From Callipepla californica brunnescens (lineage: Eukaryota > Chordata > Aves > Galliformes > Odontophoridae), in the NCBI GenBank assembly GCA_023055505.1, contig JALIRH010000121.1, positions 186,001 to 250,000 of the forward strand: 64,000 nt of DNA, given 5' to 3'. Within the stretch, counting starts at the first letter, position 1, and each line of letters opens with the position of its first letter. A program made the translations under genes and the position numbers. Shown here one piece after another: positions 23,938 through 33,249 of the stretch. A model generated the notes under the pieces. It was not told the origin of the DNA, did no database searches, and was given only the letters and a program-made list of their open reading frames with translations.

Positions 23938-24354
23938 TCATTTCTTTCCTAAAACTCTCCACTCTCCCTGCCATTCAACATTCTCTGTTTCTGGGAGAAG
24001 CTTCCTGCACATGATGTAAAGTGCTACTACATGCAGGAGGACTAATATCCCAATTATTAACACCATCCCTAAGCTGTGATCTTGAAAATTCATAAAAAAC
24101 TGAGAGGGGAACCTGGATACCCATTCAAACATCACATGGTTCGTTAACATGTTATCCTTTGTTCCATTAGCTGGGGTGCCCTGGGATCTGGCAGGTTCCT
24201 CTATCATTGCTTTTAATTTATCATACAGGGACCAGACCCAATGGAACAGAATGGCAAACTTAACCAAGTTCCAGTACGTTTTGAGCATTAAGAGGGAAAA
24301 AGCGGTGAAGTACAATCCCTGTAAGGGCAGTTTTAACAGAAACAGAAAAGACAT
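23938..24354 (-). CDS. ERV-A leader ORF: small two-segment membrane protein
   Basis: A 138-codon frame sits between the primer-binding site and gag, where most retroviruses have only untranslated leader. It starts MSFLFLLKLPLQGLYF, a hydrophobic N-terminus that could act as a signal anchor and runs on through a second aromatic-rich stretch to about residue 45. A polar middle follows (EEPARSQGTPANGTKD, with one NGT glycosylation sequon), then a strong membrane segment, GMVLIIGILVLLHVVALYIM, at about residues 105-124, and a short charged tail. A pre-gag membrane ORF is unusual. I do not recognise its family; it might be a displaced env-like leader or a captured gene. Coding use is supported only by length, position and coherent topology. 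Confidence 0.5.
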   Translation of the reverse strand: MSFLFLLKLPLQGLYFTAFSLLMLKTYWNLVKFAILFHWVWSLYDKLKAMIEEPARSQGTPANGTKDNMLTNHVMFEWVSRFPSQFFMNFQDHSLGMVLIIGILVLLHVVALYIMCRKLLPETENVEWQGEWRVLGKK

Positions 24355-24563
24355 CTTTTTATTATTTTTTTTTTTTTTCTTGTACTAAAACAATCTGGCA
24401 GTACCCAAAAGAAGTTTACAGATATCCCAAAACAACTGACAGTACGCCCGGACTTCAAGGTCGTGTTTTGCTGTACAGCACTTGCAGTACAGATAAGCTT
24501 GTTAACAACAGACAGAGATGTACTCTAAAAGTTTGTCTCTGTCTGGCTAAGGCAGCTGGTTGT

Positions 24564-24581
24564 GTCCCACGTTGGGCGCCA
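24564..24581 (-). other. ERV-A primer-binding site, tRNA-Lys type
   Basis: On the minus strand TGGCGCCCAACGTGGGAC lies four bases (TTTT) after the LTR's terminal CA. It matches the 3' end complement of tRNA-Lys(1,2), as used by betaretroviruses, with one apparent mismatch near its 3' end. Confidence 0.8.
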
Positions 24582-24828
24582 AAAATGTCAGGGGTTTGTG
24601 AGCCGGTTCAGCCCGGCCCTGCGACAACCGAGGAAGGAGACCCACAGGCCCACACCCCGGACAAGGGGAAGGGGGAAAGGGAAAAAGGGAGATAAGCCCC
24701 AAAACAAAACAGCGGCAACGATCTGAGGGGGAAAAGCTAATTTACTAAATAAGACATCAGGAAGTAAATAACACAGTATAATGCAATACAATTTGGAATT
24801 AAGCCCAATGAATCAAACAAAACGAGTA

Positions 24829-24830
<2 letters not shown>

Positions 24831-24866
<36 letters not shown>
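24831..24866. repeat. (AG)n microsatellite within ERV-A LTR
   Basis: About 17 AG dinucleotides in an almost uninterrupted run beginning after 'aagac'. It is a simple repeat likely to vary in length. Confidence 0.9.
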
Positions 24867-24869
<3 letters not shown>

Positions 24870-24978
24870 GTGCCTGATAAACCGAAGGCCTTGCGCTAAC
24901 GCTGAAGGCGGACGGCAGCGAGCACCCACTCCTAAGTGATCCTAGAGGAAAGAGAGAATGTCCCGTGACCGCAGAGAG

Positions 24979-24985
24979 TTTTTAT
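24979..24985 (-). promoter_or_regulatory. TATA-like element of ERV-A LTR
   Basis: Minus-strand ATAAAAA preceded by GAACAG and followed by a CTCTCTGCGG initiator-like region, about 145 bp into the LTR. Confidence 0.45.
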
Positions 24986-25130
24986 CTGTTCCCTCTGAGC
25001 GGAAAACACGTGAAAAAATACAAAGCATTGCCAAGTCCTCTGGGGAATGTAGTTTTCTCCCTGACTCCCAATGCACCACATGATGCCATGATGTGGAATA
25101 CCAGTACCAAAAAATCATAAAACCATGACA

Positions 25131-25660
25131 CTTCCTTACGGTCTTTTTTGTAGATGGGAGTCACATCGGCAAGCCTCCAATCTTGTGGGACCTCTCCAGA
25201 TGACCAGGAATGCTGATAGATGACAGAAAGCGGCTTGGCAATCACCTCTGCCAGCTCCCTCAGCACCCTTGGTTGGATCCCATCTGGTCCCATGGACTTG
25301 CGGCAGTTCAGATGGAGGAGCAGGTCTCTGACTGTCTCTGCTAGGATCACAGGGGGTGTATGATGCGCTTCGTCCCAGACTTCCAGGTCAGGGCAAAAAG
25401 TATCCTGAGTTAACTGATCTGTCTATTGAAGAGAGACGTGAAGAAGGCATTGAGAACCTCAGCCTTTTCCTTATCCTCTGTGGTTCCATTCCCTGCCGCA
25501 TCAAGTAAAGGAGAGAAATTCTCCTTAGATCTTTTACTGTTAATATATTTGTAAAAGGATTTTTTGCTCTGCTTTACTGCAGTAGCCAGTCTAAGTTGGA
25601 GCTGGGCTTTTGCATTTCTAATTTCCTGCCTGTATTGGAGGGGAGCAGAGGCTTGCTTTA
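25131..25660 (-). mobile_element. CR1 LINE fragment (reverse transcriptase region)
   Basis: On the minus strand the frame reads SMGPDGIQPRVLRELAEVI, SGEVPQDWR and ADVTPIYKKDRKE, the hallmark N-terminal part of the CR1-type non-LTR reverse transcriptase. Upstream sequence continues to about 25660 as degraded coding remnant with stops (for example near 25425). The fragment is interrupted at its downstream side by the ERV-A LTR. CR1 is the dominant LINE of bird genomes. It lies in an intron of the XPO1-like gene in antisense orientation. Confidence 0.88.
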
Positions 25661-25929
25661 AATGTGGAGTAAGGAAGGAAAGGATAGAGAAGGATCTTGT
25701 GAACTGAGGTGGGAAGTGGGTATTTAGTCATTGGAAAGCCATTTTGAACTTTTACTACCTGAACGCTGTACATTTTGGGTTAGTCTTCCTTAACTTTCTG
25801 TTGGACTTCTTGTTTTTCAATCAGGTGCATCCGTTCTGTGGAGCAGTAGGATACGTGGTTGGGGCGCAGACAGACCGGACTGTACAGGAGCATCTGATAG
25901 AAAAACACATGCTGCTCCCTAATCCAGTA

Positions 25930-25932
25930 TAG
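25930..25932 (+). other. In-frame stop codon in XPO1-like exon A
   Basis: Codon 36 of the exon is TAG, directly after LLPNPV, where exportin-1 proteins carry tryptophan (TGG). It is a single G-to-A change. Confidence 0.85.
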
Positions 25933-26460
25933 GACTGCAGAATTCGGCAGGCAACAAAAGTCAGACGGTACATTTTGTGTATTCAACTAAAGTAAAAGTG
26001 CTGAATGTTTGTTGTTATTCCATTTTTTTTTTATCTGTGGAATGAAGTGAACTTGGCTGTGCTGAACTTTTATAAAGCAATGGTTGATCTGGCAGTAGAA
26101 GTGTTGAAGGAGACCTAAACAACTGAGACTGGTTTAAATCCAGTTGAAGAACTTGACAGAACATGCTTTAACACAGCGTGTAAGATAACCCTAAACGTGA
26201 AAGTGACCGTTTTTGTATTAGAAGATAAATGGCGTTTTCGTTGACTGAATGGAGTTAGCTCAGTTCTTTTCCACAGAATGTTGATGTTCTGAAGGATCCT
26301 GAAGCCGTTACGCAGCTTGGTAGCATTCTGAAAAGCAGCGTAAGGGCATGGAAAGCAGCTGGCCGCCCCTTTGTGATTCAGCTGGGAAGAATTGATTTAG
26401 ATATGCTGAATATGTCCAAGTGCCCAAGTGAAAACATGTCTGCAGCTCTTGAGGCTGACG

Positions 26461-27858
26461 GTAAGAAATTGCACGTCCTTCCTAACAGCGGGATGGGCAG
26501 TGCACGTGATCAGGTTGTGAATTTGCTGGGCTTATCTCATTGCGTGTCTGTTGGTGGTGGTGGTTTTTGTTGCTTCTTTGTGTGTGCGTTTGGGCAAGAG
26601 AATGCCTGAAAATGTGCTTGCTTAGGTTCTTGTTTTTGTTAGCCAGATGTTTTGTTCAAAGAAACTCTGATTCCGGAAGGAGGAAAGCTCTTCAAGTGTG
26701 AGTTTAGGAAGGGTACCGGAGACTGCTGACTAATAGCAGTATTGTGGAGACACAGTTGTAAGTTCTGACTTCATCGTTTTAGATAAGAAAAGACCCTAGG
26801 ACGTTGGCAGAGTTTTGGTTTGGTGATATTCTACTACTGAAACAGCTTTCTTACAGAAGTGTCACTTCAGTGAAGGCGCCTCAGATTTGTCACAAACTAG
26901 ACTGGTAATCACTGAGGAGGAATTAGGAGCTACTCGAGTTACCTAACCACTGTTACCTGGAAAAAATTGGGTCTGTGATATCCAAGTAGAATGTGCTGCT
27001 GGAGCATCCCTTGAGGAATGAAGTGACTCGGTTATTGGAGCTGTGTTCTGACAGACTTTCTTACCCATGCAATGAATACACCTTGACGTAGCTTCTCAGA
27101 ACTTAATGCATTCTTTTGATTCTGCAGCTCTAATTGCCAGAAGGTGCTTAAAACAAAAAGAAAACACAACGAGAGAAATAGGAAGCAGTTGCTAGGACTT
27201 GTAGTGGTGAGATTTTACTCGAGCAACAGCTATTGAGATGGCACTCGGCTCAGAGTGTGTTCTCACAGTTGTTATCTCTGATGGCAGCAGGAGCAGTTCT
27301 GCCTTTGTTTCCCTGGCTGCAGTCTGGTGAGGTTTTCCTTGGATGTACTGTTATGAGTGTGTGTCTGTGCACTCAGTTAGGGCAAGTTCTACTGACGAGA
27401 CTTGCATGGACTTGGACGTGAGAAAATGAAGTAAGAATTAGGCTCCTTGTAGTAAAGACAAGTTGGAACAATTATGTTTGTGACCAAATCAGGAGCGTGC
27501 TTTAGAACACTGTATAGGTTGGTTCTTCTCATCACGCAGTGAGAGCCAGAGGTAAGCATGATCCTGAGAGCTGAAGGAACATTCCCTTCCTTGAAAAAGA
27601 AGCTGCAGCATTGTTTCTGAGTTGTACTGGCAGAGTGTGCTGTCAGCAGTAGCACTGGAATACTAAATTGCAACTTGGATCCATGGAGCTGAAGTAATGG
27701 GAAAATGGTTTTAATCTGCATAATATGAACGAGAGATCTTCCTTCTTTGTCATTTGGGTATAAAAATGAAACATTCTCAATCTTCTGGAAGGAGTTGAGG
27801 GGAATCTGTTTGTTGACGCATCTTAACCCAGATTCAGTGCAGCTTTGCTACCTTTCAG
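26461..27858 (+). other. Intron of the XPO1-like pseudogene, no gene seen
   Basis: About 1.4 kb of AT-rich unique sequence between a GTAAG donor and a pyrimidine-rich CAG acceptor. I see no exon, RNA gene or recognisable transposon in it. Confidence 0.7.
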
Positions 27859-28538
27859 GCGAAGTGGAAACCAAGCAGCCCTTGGTTAGAAGGATGAGGA
27901 CTGTAAAAAGGGAAAGTTTAGAACTGATTTCTGGCTGGGTGAGCAGGTCCAACGATCCTCAGATGGTAAGTAAATATGGCATCCAAAGAGTTGATAGGAC
28001 ACATTCAGGAGGAACTCTGCTCTTTTGCTGCAGTGCAGTTAACACTGTTCTGTTCACAAGAACTGGCTTCAGAACTGCAATATCTGCAGGAAGGATGATA
28101 AGCTGTGACCATACAGGGGTAGGCCTGAGCTGTGTTTTGAGTGCTTCAGGTAGTGTCAGCTGAGAGCAGTCCTAAGGGGAAGCAGGAAGGTGTAGGAGAG
28201 CCCTCAGGCAAGCACTGCTGGATGAACACAGTGTGTGGGAAGCATGTGGGCGTGTAAGTTCATTTTTAGCTTCTTTCCGAACTGCTGTGTGAGGCTTTGT
28301 TGGGTAACTGCACTGCTCTAAGCATGTCTTGCTCTTGATGTAGGTTGCTGAAAACTTTGTTCCTCCCTTGTTGGGTGCCGCTCTCATTGACTACCAGAGA
28401 AATGTTCCAGCTGCTAGAGAGCCTGCAGTACTGGGTGCTGTGGCTGTGGCTGTAAAGAAGCTGGGTGGGCACATCGCTGCTGAAATACCTCCGATCTTTG
28501 ATGCTGTTTTTGAGTGCACGTTAAATATGATCAAGAAG

Positions 28539-29282
28539 GTATTCCTATGTAAATTTTGGATAACGGAAAAAAAAAGAAAAGGGATTTTATATTCAGGATA
28601 TTGCAAGAAAGGGGGCAGGGCGTGTTATGCTATGTAGTTTACATAGCATTATTCTGTTGGGTGGAAATGAAGGTGAGGTTGATGAGCTGTGGCTGTCTGG
28701 GTGAATGTCTTGATCTCACTGACTGAATTTCTTGATCCAGTTCTGGAATTAAATTCGGAGTTGTTTTTCTGTTCCAGGACCTTGGGATGTCGTGGTCCTG
28801 GAAGCTGAAGTCTACTTGAAGTATATTCATACGTCCTTTGAGTAGAAGTATTGATTAGTTCTTGAAGTATTTCTTTCCTGATTTCCGTAGCTGCTAGAGT
28901 TTCTGTGTTACGGTTTACAGCAGGTACTTGCACAATAGATGGGTGCCGTTTTGCAGCAGTGTGAATCAGAAAGTGTATCCCTGTAGTGGCTGGGTGCTTA
29001 ACCGCTGAGGCCGTCTGTCCTGTGCCTGTGGAGCAAGTGGTAATTAATGTTGTGCACTGACCAAATGTGGTTCACCCTGCTGACACTGTGTAAGTCCAGC
29101 AAATGGTCTTCTCAATCTATGGTGGTGAAAGTATGGGGAAAAATGTTGCTGGGAATCTGGGAACTGCATGCTTTGTTTTGTTTTTAGATTTCCTTAAAGC
29201 TGAGATCTCCATGGTAAGCCAGATTTTCTCTCCCAGATTTTCCCAGTGAAAAGGCTGTATGGATTCAGGCCTTTTCTGCGAC
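28539..29282. other. Unique sequence after the last XPO1-like exon
   Basis: It starts with a GTATTC donor and looks like intron. I looked for the next exportin-1 exon (expected to begin with an acidic EEYPEHR-like segment) and did not find it before the TTAGGG-type block begins. No other gene is evident. Confidence 0.65.
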
Positions 29283-30655
29283 TGGTTAGGGTTAGGGTTT
29301 AGGCTAGGGTTAGGGTCAGCTTCAGGGTCAGGGTTAGGGCAAGGGTTAGGTTTTGGTGTAGATTTCGGTTTAGGGTAAGGGTTAGGGATAATTTGAGTGT
29401 TAGCGTCAGGGACAGAAGTAGGTGAAGTGTTCATGTTAGGAGTAGCATTAGGGTTAAGTTTAGGGTTAGACTTAGGATTGGATTTGTATGTATGGTTAGG
29501 GGTAGGGTTAGTTTGAGTGTCAGGGTGAGGTAAGGGGTAGGCCTCGGGTTTGGCTTTGTGTTAAGTAAAGGTTTAGGAATAGTTGTAGGGTTAGTGTTTG
29601 GATTAGGATTTGGTTTAATATTAGGAACATGTTTTGGGATAGATTTAGGTGAGGGTTGTGGTGATCTGATGCTTTTGGTTAGGTTTAGGGTTGGGCTTCC
29701 ACTTGGGTTTTGTGGTAGGGTCTGAGTTTGGGTTAGGGTTAGGGTAGAGTTAGAATTAGGATTTGGGAAATGCTTCGAGTTCTGTTTAGGGTAAGGATTA
29801 GTGTTAGATTTAGGGTTTGAGTTAGGGTTAGGATTATGGTTAGGACTAGGGTTCTGTTAGGTTTTGGGTTAGGGTTATGGGTAAGTTTGTTTTAGTACTA
29901 GGGTAAGGTTATGTTTAGGGTTAGGGTTACGATTAGGGAAAGATTTAGTGATACAGTGTTAGGGTAAGTTTAGGTTATGGAATAGGGTTAGGTGTAAGAT
30001 TGGGTTTAGTAATAGGGTTAGGTTTAGATTCTGGGTTAGGGTTAGAGATAGGGAAAGGGTTTGGGATTGTTTTAGGTTTTGGATTAGGTTTAGGATTAGG
30101 GTTAGGGAAAAAGTTTTTCTCAGTTTTATGATTGTGTTTAGAGCTAGGATTAGGTTGAGTGTTCATGTTAGCATTAGGGGAAGTTTTAGGTTTAGGTTTA
30201 GGTTTAGGATGCGATCTGTGTTTAGGGTTAGGGGCAGGGTCAGTTTGAGTGTAAGGGTCAGATTAGGGTTAGGCCTCTGGTTAGGGTTAAGGTTAGGAAT
30301 AGGATTAGGTTTCAGGTTAGTGTTAGGGTTAGGCCTGGGATTGCTGTTAGGGTTAGGTTAAGGTAAGTCTTGTGGTTAGGGTTAGGTGTAGGAAAAGGGT
30401 TTTGGGGATAGGGATAGTGTATAGGTAAGGGTTAGAATTCGATTTAGGATTAGGCTTAGGGATAGGGTTTGTTTGAGTTCTAAGGTTAGATACAGCATTA
30501 GAACTAGGTTGAGTGTCAGTGTTAGGATTAGGGTTTGGGTTACTGTTGAGGATAGGAATAGGGATAGGTTTAGGGTTATGCTTAGGGTTCAAGCTAGGTA
30601 CAGGGTTCGGGTTAGGTTTAAGGTGAGTGTTAGGCTTAGGGTAAGGATTGTGGTA
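29283..30655. repeat. Degenerate TTAGGG-orientation telomere-like block
   Basis: The repeat here is G-rich on the plus strand, opposite to 1-4604. It mixes TTAGGG with TTTAGG, TTAGGA, TTAGTG and longer words. Segments such as 'gttgtggtgatctgatgc' (29655-29672), 'gagtgttcatgttag' (near 29425 and 30155) and 'gggttaggcct' match, with divergence, the TTAGGG blocks of the macrosatellite. It is therefore an older relative of those blocks rather than independent decay of a simple telomere repeat. No gene. Confidence 0.9.
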
Positions 30656-30672
30656 AAAATGAGTTCTCTACT

Positions 30673-31196
30673 TGTTAATCAAACCGACTCGAGACAGATG
30701 TGTCCGTGTTTTTCAGCGTGTTTTTTTTTCTGAGAACTATGTAGTTTGTAGAAGTCTCAAAAGAGATATATCGATGTTTTGTCTAAAAACTGTAGTTTGT
30801 GCAAGTTGGAGCCACAGCGCTTAGTTCTAACACCTGGACAATGAACAACAGATAGCAGTGACCTTTGGAGAAACTGCAAAAGAAAAAGAAGTGAAAATCT
30901 TCTCTTGAGCGCGCGTGATCGGAGCTGAGGAAAACTATGGCCTTCATCATCTCGATCGCCAGGAGGCAGAGAACGACCCCCAGATAACAGCCAGCGCAGC
31001 CCAGGAAGAGAAAGATAAGACATGAATGCAGAGATAAGGGACAATGAAAAGAGGGGTTGGGGGGCCCTGTTGAGCACCTCTGGTGCAGAGGAGACTCCCA
31101 GCCGCCCAGCGCTGTTCCGCTCATTTCTTGCTTGCTCAATAAATTCCTTACTGTTGGCAACAGTTGGTGCGTATCGTTCTCTTCACACCTCTAACA
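30673..31196 (+). mobile_element. ERV-B 5' LTR
   Basis: The 3' end is firm: CTCTAACA followed by ATT and the primer site. The 5' end is placed at TGTTAATC because it gives TGTTA/TAACA inverted termini and lies where TTAGGG-type repeats stop; this is less certain. An AATAAA at 31138-31143 lies about 55 bp before the end, giving a short U5. Confidence 0.68.
31138..31143 (+). terminator. AATAAA polyadenylation signal of ERV-B LTR
   Basis: AATAAA within GCTCAATAAATTCC, at the expected distance upstream of U5 and the LTR end. Confidence 0.7.
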
Positions 31197-31199
31197 ATT

Positions 31200-31217
31200 T
31201 GGTGCCGTGACTCGGAT
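31200..31217 (+). other. ERV-B primer-binding site, tRNA-His type
   Basis: TGGTGCCGTGACTCGGAT is the complement of the 3' end of tRNA-His, the primer class used for example by HERV-H, and lies three bases after the LTR's CA. Confidence 0.85.
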
Positions 31218-31294
31218 CCAGGCGACTCTGCTGTGGAATTCCCACTCCAGGGGAGCACCCCGTCTTCGGACGGCCCCTGGGCTGGGGAACTTCT

Positions 31295-32756
31295 GTGCAG
31301 AGACCTGTAGCTCCGAACTCTAGGTACAGCTCGCAGGTAAAGCTACCGGACATACCACTAGAAAGTCCCCTAGGTTTAATGTTAAAACATTGGGGTGATT
31401 CTCCCTCTAGACGAGGAAAGAGTGAGGTGAAGATGGTACATGACTGTATGGAGGTATGGGGAGGAAAGCAGAGAAGGGCAGATCAGCTGTTCTGGCCAGT
31501 ATTTGGGTCCTTTGAGGACCGGATCTGCCAGGCTCTAAACGCTTATGCAAATGAAAAACAGCCTTTGAATCTGGAAGATGGTGAGTATGCAAATGATGTG
31601 TAGAATCTGATATTGGAACCTTTCTGTTCCCCCTAATTAAAAAAAGGAATACAACAGAGGAGGACATTATACACTATCCCCCCGCCTTACGCTCCCCCCG
31701 AACAGAATCCAGCGGCTCCGCCGGAGCAAGCTGAATCTGACTTGGGAGATGAACCTGAATGTGAACCCCTAGACTTCCCTAGGAGAAGGATCACTAGAAG
31801 GCAAGCTAGGCAGGAGAGGGGTCAAGGAGGAAACGTTCTCCCTTGAAGAGAAATACCTGTAGCTACCGGAGGATCAAAGCCAGGAGCTGGCTATGTTTCA
31901 GTTCCCTTCAACTCAGGAGATACATAAGGGAATTTCAGAAGGAGATGGGGAATTTGCTGGAGGATCCTTGAGGGGTCTCCGAGAGGCTAGATCAATCTTC
32001 AGGTCCCAACCATTAAACTTGGGATGAAACACAGGCAATTTTGGGCATACTATTTAGAGCAGAAGAAAGGGATATGATCAGGAGGGCAGGTACGTGAATC
32101 TGGGATCAGCAACACCCGTCTGGCCCAGGAGCAGATCTAAAGTGACCCTTACAGCGGCCCAATTGGGATAATCAGAGCCAGGAACATGGTACTCACATGG
32201 CAGATTTGCGAGTTCTTATTATTCAAGGGATTAGAGAATCTGTCCCTCGGGGACAGAATATCAATAAGGCAAATAAGGCAAGCAACGGAAAAAAGATGAA
32301 ACTCCTACTGAGTGGTTAGAGAGACTATGCAGAAATGTACAGTTCTATTCAGGATTAGATCCTGCTACCCCGTGGGGTGAGCTCTCCTGAAAACGCGGTT
32401 TGAAGCTAGGTCCTGGACAGATATTGGAAGGAAACTAGAGAAGCTGGAGGACTGGCAGGAGAGAGGATTAGATGAATTGCTGAGAGAGGCTCAGAAAGTA
32501 TACGTTAAGGAGAGAGGAGGAGACTCAGAAGAGGCAAGCTGGAAGTCTGATAGCCGCGGTAAGAGAAGGACAGAAGGGGGCGTTCCAGGCAAGGAGAAGA
32601 GGGAATATTCCTCGGGCAGAAAATGCGCTTCAACCCAAGCAGAACAGACCCAGAGATATGAGGACAGTTGAATGCTTCTACTGTCAGAAAAAGGGACACA
32701 TGAAGAAAGACTGTAGAAAGAGAATCTGGGACGAGCAAATGTTTCAGGAGGACTGA
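31295..32756 (+). pseudogene. gag: ERV-B gag remnant
   Basis: The matrix part is recognisable as LGLMLKHWGD and the following basic and aromatic stretch, first ATG candidates being 31295 and 31379. A stop at 31601-31603 breaks it. Further on PPPYAPP (near 31677-31697) is a late-domain motif of the kind that recruits NEDD4-family ubiquitin ligases for budding. The capsid region is crossed by many stops and shifts, with a readable ETPTEWLERL near 32305. The nucleocapsid retains one knuckle at 32673-32714 with the pattern C-X2-C-X4-H-X4-C (CFYCQKKGHMKKDC). It terminates at TGA 32754-32756. Gag would package RNA and build particles; this copy cannot be translated whole. Confidence 0.82.
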
Positions 32757-33249
32757 GGGGGTCAGGGACTCTATGTGCTGGGGACCTGGGAAAGAAACAA
32801 GCCCTTGATAAAATTGAAATTGGGTTCTCAGCGTCAGGAAATGGAATTTTTGGTAGAGTCTGGGGCAGAAAGATCGACTGTTCAATATTTACCTCGAGGA
32901 TGTTCTTTATCCTCGGAAGAGCTACAAGTAATTGGAACAAAAGGGGAACCTTTTATGGTACCTGTTGTAAAGCAGGTAGAAATAGAATCACCTAGCACCT
33001 ATGGAACTGAGTCTTTTTTATTGGTACCTGAAGCAGAATAGAATTTGCTAGGGAGAGATTGAATTGTGGAGTTAGGAATAAATTTGGAAGTAAAAGATAG
33101 AGAATTAACTGTTCAGCAACGTACTCTAACGATAGAAGATGAGGCTAGAATTAACCCAGAAGTTTGGTAGAGTCCAGAATCAGTAGGGAAGTTAGACATA
33201 GAACCCTTTGAAGTGATTCTAAAGGACCCAGGCATTCCAATTAGGGTGA
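32757..33249 (+). pseudogene. pro: ERV-B protease and start of pol, inactivated
   Basis: The frame continues directly from gag across a single TGA, the arrangement used for readthrough by gammaretroviruses. The active-site segment reads VESGAERSTV at about 32853, with GAG (Glu) at 32856-32858 where the catalytic Asp of D-T/S-G-A belongs, so the enzyme would be dead. The later LLGRD motif is present just after a TAG (33039-33041) and before a TGA. Sequence resembling the protease-RT linker follows with another stop (about 33168) until the satellite junction. Reverse transcriptase itself is missing. Confidence 0.8.

Larger units (their letters stand above)
20707..25130 (-). mobile_element. ERV-A: 5' part of a minus-strand provirus
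   Basis: Read on the minus strand the order is 5' LTR (25130-24586), primer-binding site (24581-24564), small membrane ORF, gag, protease, reverse transcriptase, and only the start of RNase H, where the 11-bp minisatellite takes over. The rest of RNase H, integrase, any env and the 3' LTR are absent. The 5' LTR abuts CR1 LINE sequence, showing insertion into an older LINE. The pol sequence and the knuckle-less gag suggest a class III (ERVL-like) avian ERV. However, the primer site is tRNA-Lys type, so class assignment needs a phylogeny. The copy is defective. Confidence 0.88.
24586..25130 (-). mobile_element. ERV-A 5' LTR, 545 bp
   Basis: On the minus strand it begins TGTCATGGTTTTATG and ends AACCCCTGACA, giving TGTCA/TGACA inverted termini, and is followed by TTTT and the primer site. 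A TATA-like ATAAAAA lies at 24985-24979 (minus). An (AG)n microsatellite lies inside at about 24831-24866. I see no perfect AATAAA on this strand. Because the 3' LTR is missing, LTR-LTR divergence cannot date the insertion. Confidence 0.82.
25825..28538 (+). pseudogene. XPO1: Partial exportin-1 (XPO1/CRM1) paralogue, four exons
   Basis: Four exons in one order and orientation encode consecutive parts of exportin-1, the RanGTP-dependent receptor that carries leucine-rich-signal cargo out of the nucleus. Exon A 25825-25959 (QTDRTVQEHLIEKHMLLPN), exon B 26277-26460 (AGRPFVIQLGRIDLDMLN), exon C 27859-27965 (ELISGWVSRSNDPQM), exon D 28344-28538 (ALIDYQRNVPAAREP). All have AG acceptors and GT donors and codon phases join correctly (B ends in phase 1, C supplies two bases). 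By recollection this is about residues 630-835 of the roughly 1071-residue human protein, HEAT-repeat region. Exon A has a TAG at 25930-25932 where the family has Trp. Several normally invariant positions also differ. Upstream exons are missing beyond the CR1/ERV, and none follows before the telomere-like block. A truncated DNA-level duplicate, not a retrocopy. Confidence 0.9.

Noticed and set aside
25825..28538. Functional XPO1 gene
   Set aside because: Only four internal exons are present and exon A has an in-frame stop; flanking exons are replaced by transposons and telomere-like DNA.
25825..28538. Processed (retro) XPO1 pseudogene
   Set aside because: Introns with proper GT/AG boundaries are retained, so it is a DNA-level duplicate.
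26373..28637. Assorted 60-138 codon ORFs around the XPO1-like exons
   Set aside because: They either overlap the exons in frame with intron read-through or fall in introns with no similarity I recognise.
32491..32940. 149-codon minus-strand ORF opposite ERV-B gag/pro
   Set aside because: It lies antisense to clearly recognisable nucleocapsid and protease coding sequence, so it is a shadow frame.
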